Part shown: piece after piece, positions 1-7,391 of the stretch
Layout: each line of letters begins with the position of its first letter
Numbering within the stretch: the stretch's first letter is position 1
From: Lachnospiraceae bacterium
GTDB lineage: Bacteria; Bacillota; Clostridia; Lachnospirales; Lachnospiraceae
Assembly: GCA_024697065.1 (NCBI GenBank)
Contig: JAILGE010000042.1
Location: 1 to 58,645 of the forward strand
Length of the DNA: 58,645 nucleotides
Direction of reading: 5' to 3'
Notes under the pieces: generated by a model
What the model was told of the DNA's origin: nothing
What the model saw: the letters and a program-made list of their open reading frames with translations, nothing else
Databases searched by the model: none
Translations under genes and position numbers: made by a program

Positions 1-1
1 A

Positions 2-349
2 TGCTCTGTAGATGCTGACAAGATCCCTGCTGATAAGGAAGGTGCTGATATCGGACCTAAGACAGTTGCTCTTTACGAAGAGGCTGTTAAGTCTGCAAAG
101 ACTGTTGTTTGGAACGGACCTATGGGTGTATTCGAGAACCCCGTTCTTGCAGCAGGTACAAAGGCTGTTGCAAAGGCTCTTTCTGAGACAGATGCAACAA
201 CTATCATCGGCGGTGGTGACTCCGCAGCTGCTGTTAACCAGCTTGGCTATGCAGATAAGATGAGTCACATTTCAACAGGCGGCGGTGCTTCACTTGAGTT
301 CCTTGAGGGCAAGAAGCTTCCCGGCGTATATGCTGCAGATGATAAATAA
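2..349 (+). CDS. pgk: Phosphoglycerate kinase, C-terminal part (truncated by window edge)
   Basis: Cytosolic glycolytic enzyme that transfers phosphate from 1,3-bisphosphoglycerate to ADP. Only about the last 115 codons are visible; reading frame 2 is open from the first base. The C-terminal family signatures are present: WNGPMGVFE (nucleotide loop), [10 protein letters not shown] (phosphate-binding glycine-rich loop) and the closing [18 protein letters not shown]. It is followed 37 nt later by tpiA, the usual order in a clostridial glycolytic operon. The 5' part, and therefore the start and regulation, lie outside the window. Confidence 0.97.
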   Translation, partial: CSVDADKIPADKEGADIGPKTVALYEEAVKSAKTVVWNGPMGVFENPVLAAGTKAVAKALSETDATTIIGGGDSAAAVNQLGYADKMSHISTGGGASLEFLEGKKLPGVYAADDK

Positions 350-386
350 GATCAGGAAGGTATAACTATTCAGGAGGGTTTTAATT

Positions 387-1133
387 ATGGCAAGAAGAAG
401 GATCATCGCAGGCAACTGGAAGATGAACATGACTCCCAGCGAGGCAGTTGCTCTTTGCGGAACACTTAAGGATCTTGTAAAGAATGATGCCGTTGATGTA
501 GTTTATTGCGTACCTGCTATCGATATCGTACCGGTAGTTGAGGCTGTTAAGGGCAGCAATGTACATGTTGGTGCCGAGAACTTCTACATCGAGGACAAGG
601 GGGCATTTACAGGTGAGATCTCAGCTCCCATGCTGAAGGATGCAGGTGTTGAATATATCATCATCGGTCATTCCGAGAGAAGAGACATTTTCGGTGAGAA
701 TGATGTCCTTATCAACAGCAAGGTTAAGAAGGCATTCGCTTCCGGGCTCAAGCCCATTCTCTGCTGCGGAGAGTCTCTTGCTCTTCGTAAGGCAGGAACA
801 TACAAGGAGTGGATCACCAGACAGATCACATGGGATCTTGATGGCATCACCGCTGATCAGGTTAAGGAACTTGTTATCGCTTACGAGCCTATCTGGGCTA
901 TCGGAACAGGTGAGACAGCTTCTGCTGATCAGGCTGAGGAAGTTTGCGGACTTATCCGTGAGCTTATCGCCAAGCTTTATGATCAGGCAACTGCTGATGC
1001 AGTACGCATCCAGTACGGCGGATCAATGAATGCAGGCAATGCTGCAGAGCTTTTAAGCAAGCCCAATATCGACGGCGGACTTATCGGCGGTGCATCACTT
1101 AAGCCTGACTTCGGCAAGATCGTTAACGCTTAA
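387..1133 (+). CDS. tpiA: Triosephosphate isomerase
   Basis: Interconverts dihydroxyacetone phosphate and glyceraldehyde 3-phosphate in the cytosol. The 248-residue length is normal for the family. Catalytic residues are all visible: Lys12 in GNWKMN, His95 in IIGHSERR and Glu167 in AYEPIWAIGTG; the phosphate loop YGGSMNAGN and the closing GGLIGGASL are present. The ATG is preceded by a strong CAGGAGG site at about 372. The gene sits 37 nt downstream of pgk, probably co-transcribed, and ends at an intrinsic terminator. Codon choice looks like that of a highly expressed gene (pgk, efp similar). Confidence 0.98.
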   Translation: MARRRIIAGNWKMNMTPSEAVALCGTLKDLVKNDAVDVVYCVPAIDIVPVVEAVKGSNVHVGAENFYIEDKGAFTGEISAPMLKDAGVEYIIIGHSERRDIFGENDVLINSKVKKAFASGLKPILCCGESLALRKAGTYKEWITRQITWDLDGITADQVKELVIAYEPIWAIGTGETASADQAEEVCGLIRELIAKLYDQATADAVRIQYGGSMNAGNAAELLSKPNIDGGLIGGASLKPDFGKIVNA

Positions 1134-1154
1134 GAAACAGAGCTTGATCTGAGT

Positions 1155-1197
1155 AAAACGGCAGTGTGTGAGATGATCACCCGCTGCCGTTTTTTTT
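1155..1197 (+). terminator. Intrinsic terminator after tpiA
   Basis: Stem AAAACGGCAG / CTGCCGTTTT flanks a roughly 19-nt loop and runs into an unbroken T tract. It closes the pgk-tpiA operon; the next gene has its own -10 element just downstream. Confidence 0.85.
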
Positions 1198-1212
1198 ATA
1201 TAAATTATATAT

Positions 1213-1218
1213 TATAAT
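1213..1218 (+). promoter_or_regulatory. -10 hexamer TATAAT directly before the DUF2974 gene
   Basis: A perfect TATAAT lies only 7 nt before the ATG at 1226. No Shine-Dalgarno sequence is seen between them. Transcription would start at or next to the ATG, giving a leaderless mRNA. The -35 region falls in the T tract of the preceding terminator and is a weak match. Confidence 0.5.
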
Positions 1219-1225
1219 ATCTGAC

Positions 1226-2473
1226 ATGGAAACTTTGTTTGATTACCTCGACTGGCGGGGAGACATATCTTTTTCATACGACGGAGTGAATGAAGTAGAC
1301 TGTGCTCTTTTTGCATGGCTTTCATACTTCAGCTTTGACGGGCTGCTTTCCGGAGACGGAAGGAAAGACAGCCTGAAGAATATATGCGATAAATATCTGA
1401 AGGAGAGAGGGGCCGAAACGGACAATAAGAGAGAAGTCTTTTATCATACGGTCTTCTCCCTTTTTGTAAAAGCCGCACAGTCTGCGAGATACGGCAGGAT
1501 CTCTGTTCTTGACCATTCTCATGTCTTGAGCAGTGAAGACGGAGTTCAATTTGCGGCCATGACTTTTTCGGTGCTTCCGGATCTGGACATCATAGTTTTC
1601 CAGGGGACCGATTCCACCATAGTGGGATGGAAAGAAAATCTGGAACTATCATACATGGATGAGGTTCCGGCCCAGGGGCTGGCAGTGCAATATGTATCAC
1701 GTATTCTTTCAAAACGAGGAAAACGCAGCATCATCTGCGGACATTCAAAGGGCGGTAATCTGGCTGTATATTCCATGTTAAAGAATAAAGTTAAACCGGA
1801 GCTCATAGAATGCGTATATAATTTTGACGGACCGGGAATGAACGATACGATATTAAAGTCGGATCTGTATGATAAATACTCAGATAAGATCATAACCATC
1901 GTTCCCAGGACTTCCATAGTGGGAAGATTCTTCGGCCACAAGGAACAGTTCTTTGTGACGGATTCCAATGAAACAGGCATAGGCCAGCATGATATCACAT
2001 CATGGGGAGTGAAGGGGACAGACTTTGTCTACGTTGATGAACTTGATGAGATGAGCAATTATGCGGAAGAGACCATGCGTGAATGGCTCGATGGCATATC
2101 TCTGGAGGAAAGAAAGAGATTTCTTGATACGCTCTTTGAGATCCTTGATAAGAATCATATAACCACTTTTGAGGGACTGTCGGGACAGCGCGCGGTAAAG
2201 GCTCTTCAGGATATCAGTTCATCGGTCAACGACCTTGATCCCGAAAGCAAATCTATATTAAAGCAGGTCTTCGGCTCACTTATATCCAATGGTGTAAAGA
2301 ATGCTACGGAGCGCGCTACGGACGGGTTCAGGAGCGGAGCCGGAAAAGTATCCGACGGGATCGTGACAGGAGCGGAGAAAGCGGCAGACGGTATCAAACG
2401 GATGATGATCCGTTCAGAAGAGAAGAAAAAGAAAAGGCTTGAAATGAAAACTGATAAGAAAAAGGAGAAATAA
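1226..2473 (+). CDS. DUF2974 (Mbeg1-like) alpha/beta-hydrolase-fold protein
   Basis: A 415-residue protein of the DUF2974 family, common in Firmicutes and of unknown function. The N-terminus LFDYLDWRGDISF and the following NEVDCALF match the family start, which supports the ATG at 1226. A lipase-type nucleophile elbow GHSKGG places Ser174 as the likely catalytic serine, so hydrolase activity is plausible but unproven. The last ~60 residues are amphipathic/basic and end in a Lys-rich tail (EEKKKKRLEMKTDKKKEK). It is followed 3 nt later by the shikimate kinase gene. The start has no ribosome binding site and appears leaderless. Confidence 0.8.
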   Translation: METLFDYLDWRGDISFSYDGVNEVDCALFAWLSYFSFDGLLSGDGRKDSLKNICDKYLKERGAETDNKREVFYHTVFSLFVKAAQSARYGRISVLDHSHVLSSEDGVQFAAMTFSVLPDLDIIVFQGTDSTIVGWKENLELSYMDEVPAQGLAVQYVSRILSKRGKRSIICGHSKGGNLAVYSMLKNKVKPELIECVYNFDGPGMNDTILKSDLYDKYSDKIITIVPRTSIVGRFFGHKEQFFVTDSNETGIGQHDITSWGVKGTDFVYVDELDEMSNYAEETMREWLDGISLEERKRFLDTLFEILDKNHITTFEGLSGQRAVKALQDISSSVNDLDPESKSILKQVFGSLISNGVKNATERATDGFRSGAGKVSDGIVTGAEKAADGIKRMMIRSEEKKKKRLEMKTDKKKEK

Positions 2474-2476
2474 CAG

Positions 2477-3004
2477 GTGACAGTGGGGAATATAATCCTT
2501 ACAGGATATATGGGGTCCGGAAAAACCAGTGTTTCAAGATCACTGGAAAGGATAACGGGGCTTAAAATGCTGGATACGGATGCGAGAATAGAAGAACAGG
2601 CAGGTAAGAGCATAAGCCGGATCTTTGCGGAAGATGGTGAGGAAGTATTTCGCGATATGGAGACAGGGCTTCTGGAGAATCTGATAAAGGAAGGTTTTAA
2701 GGGTATACTTTCCACCGGCGGCGGAATGCCGCTTCGCAGAGAAAACAGGATACTTATGAGCAGACTGGGAACGGTCTTTTATCTAAAGGCATCGCCCGAG
2801 ACAATATGTGCGAGGCTTTTAAATGATACCACAAGGCCCCTTCTGGCAGGAGAGACGAAGGAGGGCAAGCTGGAGAAGATAAAGAGCATGCTGGAACAGA
2901 GAAAGGCTGCTTATGAGTCCGGAGCGGATCATATCGTGATCACAGACGGGCTTGATATAAAAGACATAGCATCTGATATACGTTCCAAAGTATATATGGA
3001 ATAA
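2477..3004 (+). CDS. aroK: Shikimate kinase
   Basis: Phosphorylates shikimate with ATP in aromatic amino-acid biosynthesis (cytosol). At 175 residues it is standard length. Walker A GYMGSGKT (residues 10-17), the DTDARIEE shikimate-binding motif and the STGGGMPLR loop are visible, with the lid arginines in NDTTRPLL. The start is GTG at 2477, preceded by AAAGGAG that overlaps the end of the DUF2974 gene. The next gene, aroQ, encodes another shikimate-pathway step, which supports the assignment. aroK versus aroL naming cannot be decided from sequence. Confidence 0.93.
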   Translation: MTVGNIILTGYMGSGKTSVSRSLERITGLKMLDTDARIEEQAGKSISRIFAEDGEEVFRDMETGLLENLIKEGFKGILSTGGGMPLRRENRILMSRLGTVFYLKASPETICARLLNDTTRPLLAGETKEGKLEKIKSMLEQRKAAYESGADHIVITDGLDIKDIASDIRSKVYME

Positions 3005-3039
3005 AAGAAATTTTTTATCGATCGGAGGAATTAACTTAA

Positions 3040-3492
3040 ATGGCAAAAATACTTGTTATCAATGGACCGAACCTTAATTTTCTGGGTATAAGAGAAAAAA
3101 AGATCTACGGCACCCAGGACTATAATGCCCTGCTTGAGATGATAGCGGAGAAGGGACGGCAGACAGGATCTGAGATCGAAGTATATCAGTCTAATCATGA
3201 AGGCGCCATAATTGACCGCATCCAGGCAGCTTATTCAGACGGTACCGAAGGGATCATCATCAACCCAGGTGCTTATACTCACTACAGCTATGCCATCAGG
3301 GACGCTCTCGCAAGCTATGATCTCCCCAGGATAGAGGTACATATTTCCGATATCGATACCAGGGAGGAATTCAGGAAGATCTCCGTTACTGCGGAGGTCT
3401 GCAGGGAACAGATAAAGGGATTGGGACTGGAAGGATACCTTACAGCCATCGATCATATGATCGGATTTATCAAGGATCAAAAAAAATCTTGA
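3040..3492 (+). CDS. aroQ: 3-dehydroquinate dehydratase, type II
   Basis: Dehydrates 3-dehydroquinate to 3-dehydroshikimate, cytosolic. The 150-residue length fits the dodecameric type II family. The N-terminal INGPNLNFLGIRE motif, catalytic Tyr23 (IYG) and His101 (IEVHISDI) are present, as are the substrate-binding NPGAYTHYS residues. A TCGGAGG ribosome site lies at about 3022. Together with the upstream shikimate kinase it forms a two-step shikimate-pathway pair. The efp promoter overlaps its stop codon. Confidence 0.95.
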   Translation: MAKILVINGPNLNFLGIREKKIYGTQDYNALLEMIAEKGRQTGSEIEVYQSNHEGAIIDRIQAAYSDGTEGIIINPGAYTHYSYAIRDALASYDLPRIEVHISDIDTREEFRKISVTAEVCREQIKGLGLEGYLTAIDHMIGFIKDQKKS

Positions 3493-3517
3493 AATCCCAA
3501 AGGGAATAGGGTATAGT
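3489..3517 (+). promoter_or_regulatory. Probable sigma-A promoter for efp
   Basis: TTGAAA (3489-3494), a 17-nt spacer and TATAGT (3512-3517). It overlaps the aroQ stop codon and gives a ~95-nt leader for efp. Confidence 0.55.
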
Positions 3518-3618
3518 AGTACAGTATTATTTCGTGACAGTAAACGATGCGGGCTTTTTGCGGCTTTTTTGCGGAAGTTTGAAGTTTGCTGCAGTATGAA
3601 TCCAGGAGGAAGTATTTT

Positions 3619-4176
3619 ATGATTTCTGCAGGTGAATTCAGAAATGGTATGACCATTGAGATCGACAGCAATGTATGCCAGATCGTGGAATTTCAGCATG
3701 TTAAGCCCGGAAAGGGAGCAGCTTTCGTACGTACAAAGCTTAAGGACGTTAAGAACGGCGGTGTTGTAGAGCGTACATTCAGACCTACCGAGAAGTTCCC
3801 TCAGGCACGTATTGACAGAAAAGATATGCAGTATCTGTATTCAGACGGTGACCTTTTCAATTTCATGGATACAGAGTCTTATGAGCAGATCGCTCTCGAC
3901 AAGAATACTGTCGGCGATGCTCTTAAGTTTGTTAAAGAAAATGAGATGGTTAAGGTTTGCTCACATAACGGTAACGTGTTTGCTATCGAGCCTCCTCTGT
4001 TCGTAGAGCTTGAGATCACAAATACAGAGCCGGGATTCAAGGGCGACACAGCTACAGGTGCTACAAAGCCTGCTACCGTTGAGACAGGAGCTCAGGTTTC
4101 CGTTCCTCTTTTCGTTAACAACGGAGACAAGATCAAGATCGACACCAGAACAGGTGAGTATTTAAGCCGCGTATAA
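3619..4176 (+). CDS. efp: Elongation factor P
   Basis: Ribosome-binding factor that relieves stalling at polyproline stretches. The reading frame extends upstream to 3586, but ATG 3619 has the correct CAGGAGGAAG site and gives the normal 185-residue protein beginning [10 protein letters not shown]. Domain I (KOW-like, [10 protein letters not shown] with the loop lysine Lys32 that is the modification position in many species), domain II and the C-terminal OB domain ending [10 protein letters not shown] are complete. No EpmA/EpmB-type modification genes are in the window. An intrinsic terminator follows. Confidence 0.97.
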   Translation: MISAGEFRNGMTIEIDSNVCQIVEFQHVKPGKGAAFVRTKLKDVKNGGVVERTFRPTEKFPQARIDRKDMQYLYSDGDLFNFMDTESYEQIALDKNTVGDALKFVKENEMVKVCSHNGNVFAIEPPLFVELEITNTEPGFKGDTATGATKPATVETGAQVSVPLFVNNGDKIKIDTRTGEYLSRV

Positions 4177-4203
4177 TCAATACGCACTAACTTAAGCCTA
4201 TAA

Positions 4204-4244
4204 GACAGCAGATGTAATGAGAACATTGCAGCTGCTGTTTTTTT
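4204..4244 (+). terminator. Intrinsic terminator after efp
   Basis: Long stem: ACAGCAG, then TGTAATG, a short AGAA loop, CATTGCA and CTGCTGT, followed by seven T residues. Only single-base bulges and G-U pairs interrupt it. Confidence 0.88.
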
Positions 4245-4275
4245 GTGTGCTTAAACATTTTTAAAGGAGAAAAGT

Positions 4276-5292
4276 ATGGAGTTTAATGAGTTTTGTGAAA
4301 AAGTTAAGAGGCATGTGGAGGAGCACTACGGAGCTTCCAAAACTGTCACAATGAAAAACGTTATGAAAAATAACGGTTTCACCCTTACCGGCCTTGTTGT
4401 GAGCGGGGATGAGAGTAATATTTCTCCCACGGTATATCTGAATGGCTTTTATGAGGCGTATGAAGACGGGGAGACGATGACATCCGTTGTTCAAAAAGTC
4501 ATAGAAGTTGCGGATACGGGACAGCTCAGTCTTAGTATAAATATAGAGAGCTTTACGGATTTTGAGAAAGCAAAGGGAAATATCGTATATAAGCTCATTG
4601 GAAACAGGAGCAACACTGAGTTGCTTTCAAAGATACCGCATGTCTCTATGCTGGATATGGAGATCGTATTTTTCTTTCTCATCGAGGGAACCGTGGAAGG
4701 CAATGCATCAGTACTCATTACAAATGAGCATATGAAAAGATGGGGAACTGACACGGAGACATTGATGGGTCTTGCGAAGAGCAATACTCCACGCCTGATG
4801 CCGTCATGCGTTCACCGTATGGAGGATCTGATACGTCAGATGTTCATTGAAAATGTGCGTGAGAAGTATGAAGCAGATCATGTGATACCGGGAATTGAAG
4901 ACGGTGAAGATCCCGAGCATGCTATGAACAGACTGGCGGATGAGGTGCTTGGCGCCGTGACGGACAGCGACAGATGTATTCCGATGCTTGTAGTCAGCAA
5001 CAGCCTGAAATACTTCGGAGCAGCATGCATGCTGTATGAAAATGTGCTGTCGGAGCTTGCAAAGCGCATAGGAGGAGGTTTTTATCTTCTTCCTTCGTCG
5101 GTGCATGAATTTATTGCAGTTGATGAACGGTATGTAAATGCTCCGGAAGAACTTGCCGAAATGGTAAAAGAAGTGAATGCCACACAGGTCCGCCCGGATG
5201 AAGTCCTTACGGATTCGGTATATCATTTTGACAGAAAAAACAATAAACTGACATTGGCTGTGAGCAAAAAAACAGCCTGTGCTAATATGTGA
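4276..5292 (+). CDS. DUF5688 family protein
   Basis: A 338-residue soluble protein of the DUF5688 family, found mainly in Lachnospiraceae and often in several copies per genome; its function is unknown. The ATG follows AAAGGAGA at about 4263. The N-terminus MEFNEFCEKVKRHVEE and the central NVRE / LLVSNSLKYFGAACML region are typical; no catalytic motif, signal peptide or membrane helix is seen. It has its own cistron between the efp terminator and tRNA-Arg. Family assignment is by recollection of the pattern. Confidence 0.75.
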   Translation: MEFNEFCEKVKRHVEEHYGASKTVTMKNVMKNNGFTLTGLVVSGDESNISPTVYLNGFYEAYEDGETMTSVVQKVIEVADTGQLSLSINIESFTDFEKAKGNIVYKLIGNRSNTELLSKIPHVSMLDMEIVFFFLIEGTVEGNASVLITNEHMKRWGTDTETLMGLAKSNTPRLMPSCVHRMEDLIRQMFIENVREKYEADHVIPGIEDGEDPEHAMNRLADEVLGAVTDSDRCIPMLVVSNSLKYFGAACMLYENVLSELAKRIGGGFYLLPSSVHEFIAVDERYVNAPEELAEMVKEVNATQVRPDEVLTDSVYHFDRKNNKLTLAVSKKTACANM

Positions 5293-5333
5293 TAAAATAC
5301 TCCTTTCCGAAACAATTACTATCATAGATCCTT

Positions 5334-5366
5334 CAGAACCGGGGAGTCGGGATCTCTCCGGTTCTG
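5334..5366. repeat. Strong hairpin without T tract after the DUF5688 gene
   Basis: CAGAACCGGGGAG and CTCTCCGGTTCTG pair over 13 positions (one G-U) around a 7-nt loop. No T run follows on either strand, so it is not a classical intrinsic terminator; it may protect the 3' end of the upstream mRNA. Confidence 0.6.
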
Positions 5367-5408
5367 ATATGATAAAGAGGGAAGTGATATTGGCTGTCAA
5401 TTAATTTA

Positions 5409-5437
5409 TAGACAAAGAAATACCCCTATGTTATAAT
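5409..5437 (+). promoter_or_regulatory. Promoter of tRNA-Arg and the SH3 gene
   Basis: TAGACA (5409-5414), exactly 17 nt, then TATAAT (5432-5437). Transcription would start about 15 nt before the mature tRNA 5' end. It is the only good promoter upstream of the SH3-domain gene as well. Confidence 0.75.
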
Positions 5438-5459
5438 GAATCGTTGCGAAATTTTGCAG

Positions 5460-5531
5460 GCACTCGTAGTCTAGTGGATAGAACGGAGGCCTCCGACGCC
5501 TTTAATGCAGGTTCGACTCCTGTCGGGTGCA
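5460..5531 (+). tRNA. tRNA-Arg(CCG)
   Basis: Cloverleaf drawn by hand: acceptor GCACTCG / CGGGTGC, anticodon stem GAGGC / GCCTT with loop CTCCGAC, so the anticodon is CCG. T arm GCAGG-TTCGACT-CCTGT and discriminator A are present. CCA is not encoded. A protein gene starts only 9 nt after the discriminator base. Confidence 0.95.
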
Positions 5532-5540
5532 TTTATCATT

Positions 5541-6992
5541 ATGAGTAAGAAGAAAAACAAAAAGAACAAGAATATCGAAAAAAACATTCAGAACGAAGGT
5601 ACATCATTTACCGAGGAAGAACAGCCTGAAGATACACAGTCAGAGGATTTCGAGGAGGAGTCCGGTTATCAGGCGGATCCGGGGCTCAATCCGGAAGATT
5701 TCACGGAGAAAGATGATGAATCATCAGATGAACAGGATGATATCGATGAAACCGGTGAGATTTCCGATGATAAGTGGAACCGGGTTAAGGAAGAAAATGC
5801 CAGGATACGCAGTCGCAACAGACTGATCCTTATAATCATCGTATCTGTTGTAGCTTTGGTATTGATCATCCTTTTGGGAGTAGCTATTTCTCACAAGCTT
5901 TCGGGCAGAAAAGGAGTTTCGGATAATTCCGTTTCAGGTTCTTCTCTGTCGGCGGATTCGGTTTCGGATAACGGTGTGATACCCGTAACGTCAGAGAGCC
6001 TCAAGGAGAACGCATTCCCTGAAGTTAACGATCTTGTTAACAGATATTTTGCGGCGAGGACTGCAGATGATCTTGTAAGCGGAAATGTGATCCGGGGTGA
6101 GCTCAATACGAGAGAGGCTGCCAAGATCGAGGCAAGAAATATTTATGTTGAGGCTTATCAGAATCTCAACTGCTATACAAAGCCGGGCCCCTATACAGGT
6201 TCATATGTGGCATTTGTAACCTATGACCTGAAGCTCAAGGATTGGGAACAGACAGCTCCCGGACTTATAACTCTTCTTATCTGTCCCGATGACAATGGTG
6301 TACTTTATGTATATACCGGGGATTTTGAAGAAAATGCTGCTGAGTATATCAGACAGGTATCCGTACAGAGTGATGTCGCAGATCTTTTGAACCGTATCGA
6401 CACTCAGTACAATGAGATACTTGACGGAGATAAAGAGTTCGCTACTTATATGAGCTCACTCAATGAGCTTATAAAGAATTCCGTAGGTGAGATACTTGCG
6501 GAAGCTGCTGCGGAAGCCAGTGTAAGTGATAATACCGTAAGCGGAAATTCAGTCAGCTCCGATTCCGCAAGCGCCAATGCAGCAGGATACTTCACTGTCA
6601 TAGCTGCAGAGACCGTTAATGTCAGAGTGTCTGACAGTGAGAATGCAGACAGGATAGGACAGGTTGCTGAAGGTACAGAGCTTGTATGTCATGAGCAGAA
6701 GGACAACGGCTGGAGCGAGATCGAATATGATGGAAAAGTAGGCTATATCAAGTCTGAGTACCTTAAGAAGTCCGGTGAAGAAACAGATACACCTGCAGAT
6801 ACAGGGGCAGATAAGGTCACGATAAAAGAAAGTGTAAATGTCAGGGATAAGGCTTCTACTGACGGAGAGAAACTGGGTCTTGCTTATGCCGGAGAATCCT
6901 ATGAGGTTGTGACAGCTGATAAGAACGGATGGACAGCCATTAATTACAAAGGAAATACCGGATATATCAAGACGGAATATATCCAGAAATAG
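5541..6992 (+). CDS. Membrane-anchored protein with two C-terminal SH3b domains
   Basis: A 483-residue protein with a Lys-rich then very acidic cytosolic N-terminus (1-90), one transmembrane helix (about 95-117) and an extracellular part. A Ser/Val/Asn-rich linker follows the helix and recurs before the SH3 domains. Two bacterial SH3 (SH3_3) repeats close the protein, each with an SVNVR / TVNVR start and a GYIK(S/T)EY end; these usually bind cell-wall peptides. The open frame runs back into tRNA-Arg, but ATG 5541 is the only sensible start. It has no Shine-Dalgarno sequence and lies 9 nt after the tRNA. A role in cell-wall sensing or binding is inferred. Confidence 0.8.
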   Translation: MSKKKNKKNKNIEKNIQNEGTSFTEEEQPEDTQSEDFEEESGYQADPGLNPEDFTEKDDESSDEQDDIDETGEISDDKWNRVKEENARIRSRNRLILIIIVSVVALVLIILLGVAISHKLSGRKGVSDNSVSGSSLSADSVSDNGVIPVTSESLKENAFPEVNDLVNRYFAARTADDLVSGNVIRGELNTREAAKIEARNIYVEAYQNLNCYTKPGPYTGSYVAFVTYDLKLKDWEQTAPGLITLLICPDDNGVLYVYTGDFEENAAEYIRQVSVQSDVADLLNRIDTQYNEILDGDKEFATYMSSLNELIKNSVGEILAEAAAEASVSDNTVSGNSVSSDSASANAAGYFTVIAAETVNVRVSDSENADRIGQVAEGTELVCHEQKDNGWSEIEYDGKVGYIKSEYLKKSGEETDTPADTGADKVTIKESVNVRDKASTDGEKLGLAYAGESYEVVTADKNGWTAINYKGNTGYIKTEYIQK

Positions 6993-7013
6993 AATACAGT
7001 AAAATACATTTAA

Positions 7014-7044
7014 GACAGCCATGCGATTCGTGTGGCTGTTTTTT
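7014..7044 (+). terminator. Intrinsic terminator after the SH3 gene
   Basis: ACAGCCA / TGGCTGT stem around an 11-nt loop, followed by six T residues. Confidence 0.85.
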
Positions 7045-7140
7045 GGTGCAAAATGAATTCATGCGTGATAGCATATCTTCAAAGCGGAATATTTCTTTAG
7101 CGCTCCGGCGTATCTAAGATCATGATGATCTGTCATTTTG

Positions 7141-7269
7141 AAAGCGAAAAGAAAGATCACTCCGGTGGAGGAAATAAATGTCATCGACGACTATATATTT
7201 AATGAAATGTTATTCGATGAGAAGACAGGCAAAGGAGTCTGTCGTATGATACTCGAGAAGGTATTATAA
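7141..7269 (+). pseudogene. Relic of a PD-(D/E)XK nuclease (Rpn/transposase-like) gene, N-terminal fragment
   Basis: An open stretch of 42 codons without a proper start reads KAKRKITPVEEINVIDDYIF, then NEMLFDEKTGKGVCRMILEK and a stop. This resembles the N-terminus of the Rpn / PD-(D/E)XK nuclease family transposase proteins that are abundant in Lachnospiraceae, where a variable IDDxxF...M..D...C...LE pattern precedes the nuclease core. The catalytic core is absent; the rest of the 7045-7335 gap shows no coding. I read it as a decayed gene. Family assignment is by pattern memory only. Confidence 0.5.
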
Positions 7270-7334
7270 AGGAGTATCGGTGAAGAGTAGATTATGTTGT
7301 GATAATTTTAAGCTGTATTGCGATACAGTATGTT

Positions 7335-7368
7335 AAAAAACGCCTGTGAGAGTATCACAGGCGTTTTT
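7335..7368. terminator. Bidirectional intrinsic terminator
   Basis: AAAAACGCCTGTGA / TCACAGGCGTTTTT is a perfect 14-bp stem with a short loop and T tracts on both strands. It ends the minus-strand FKBP gene and blocks any read-through from the left. Confidence 0.88.
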
Positions 7369-7391
7369 GGATCTTAATATGTAAGTGTTTA

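Noticed and set aside
5505-5540. Start of the SH3 protein inside tRNA-Arg (ATG 5505)
   Set aside because: It would translate the tRNA T arm; the peptide MQVRLLSGAFII is unrelated to the Lys-rich N-terminus that begins at 5541.
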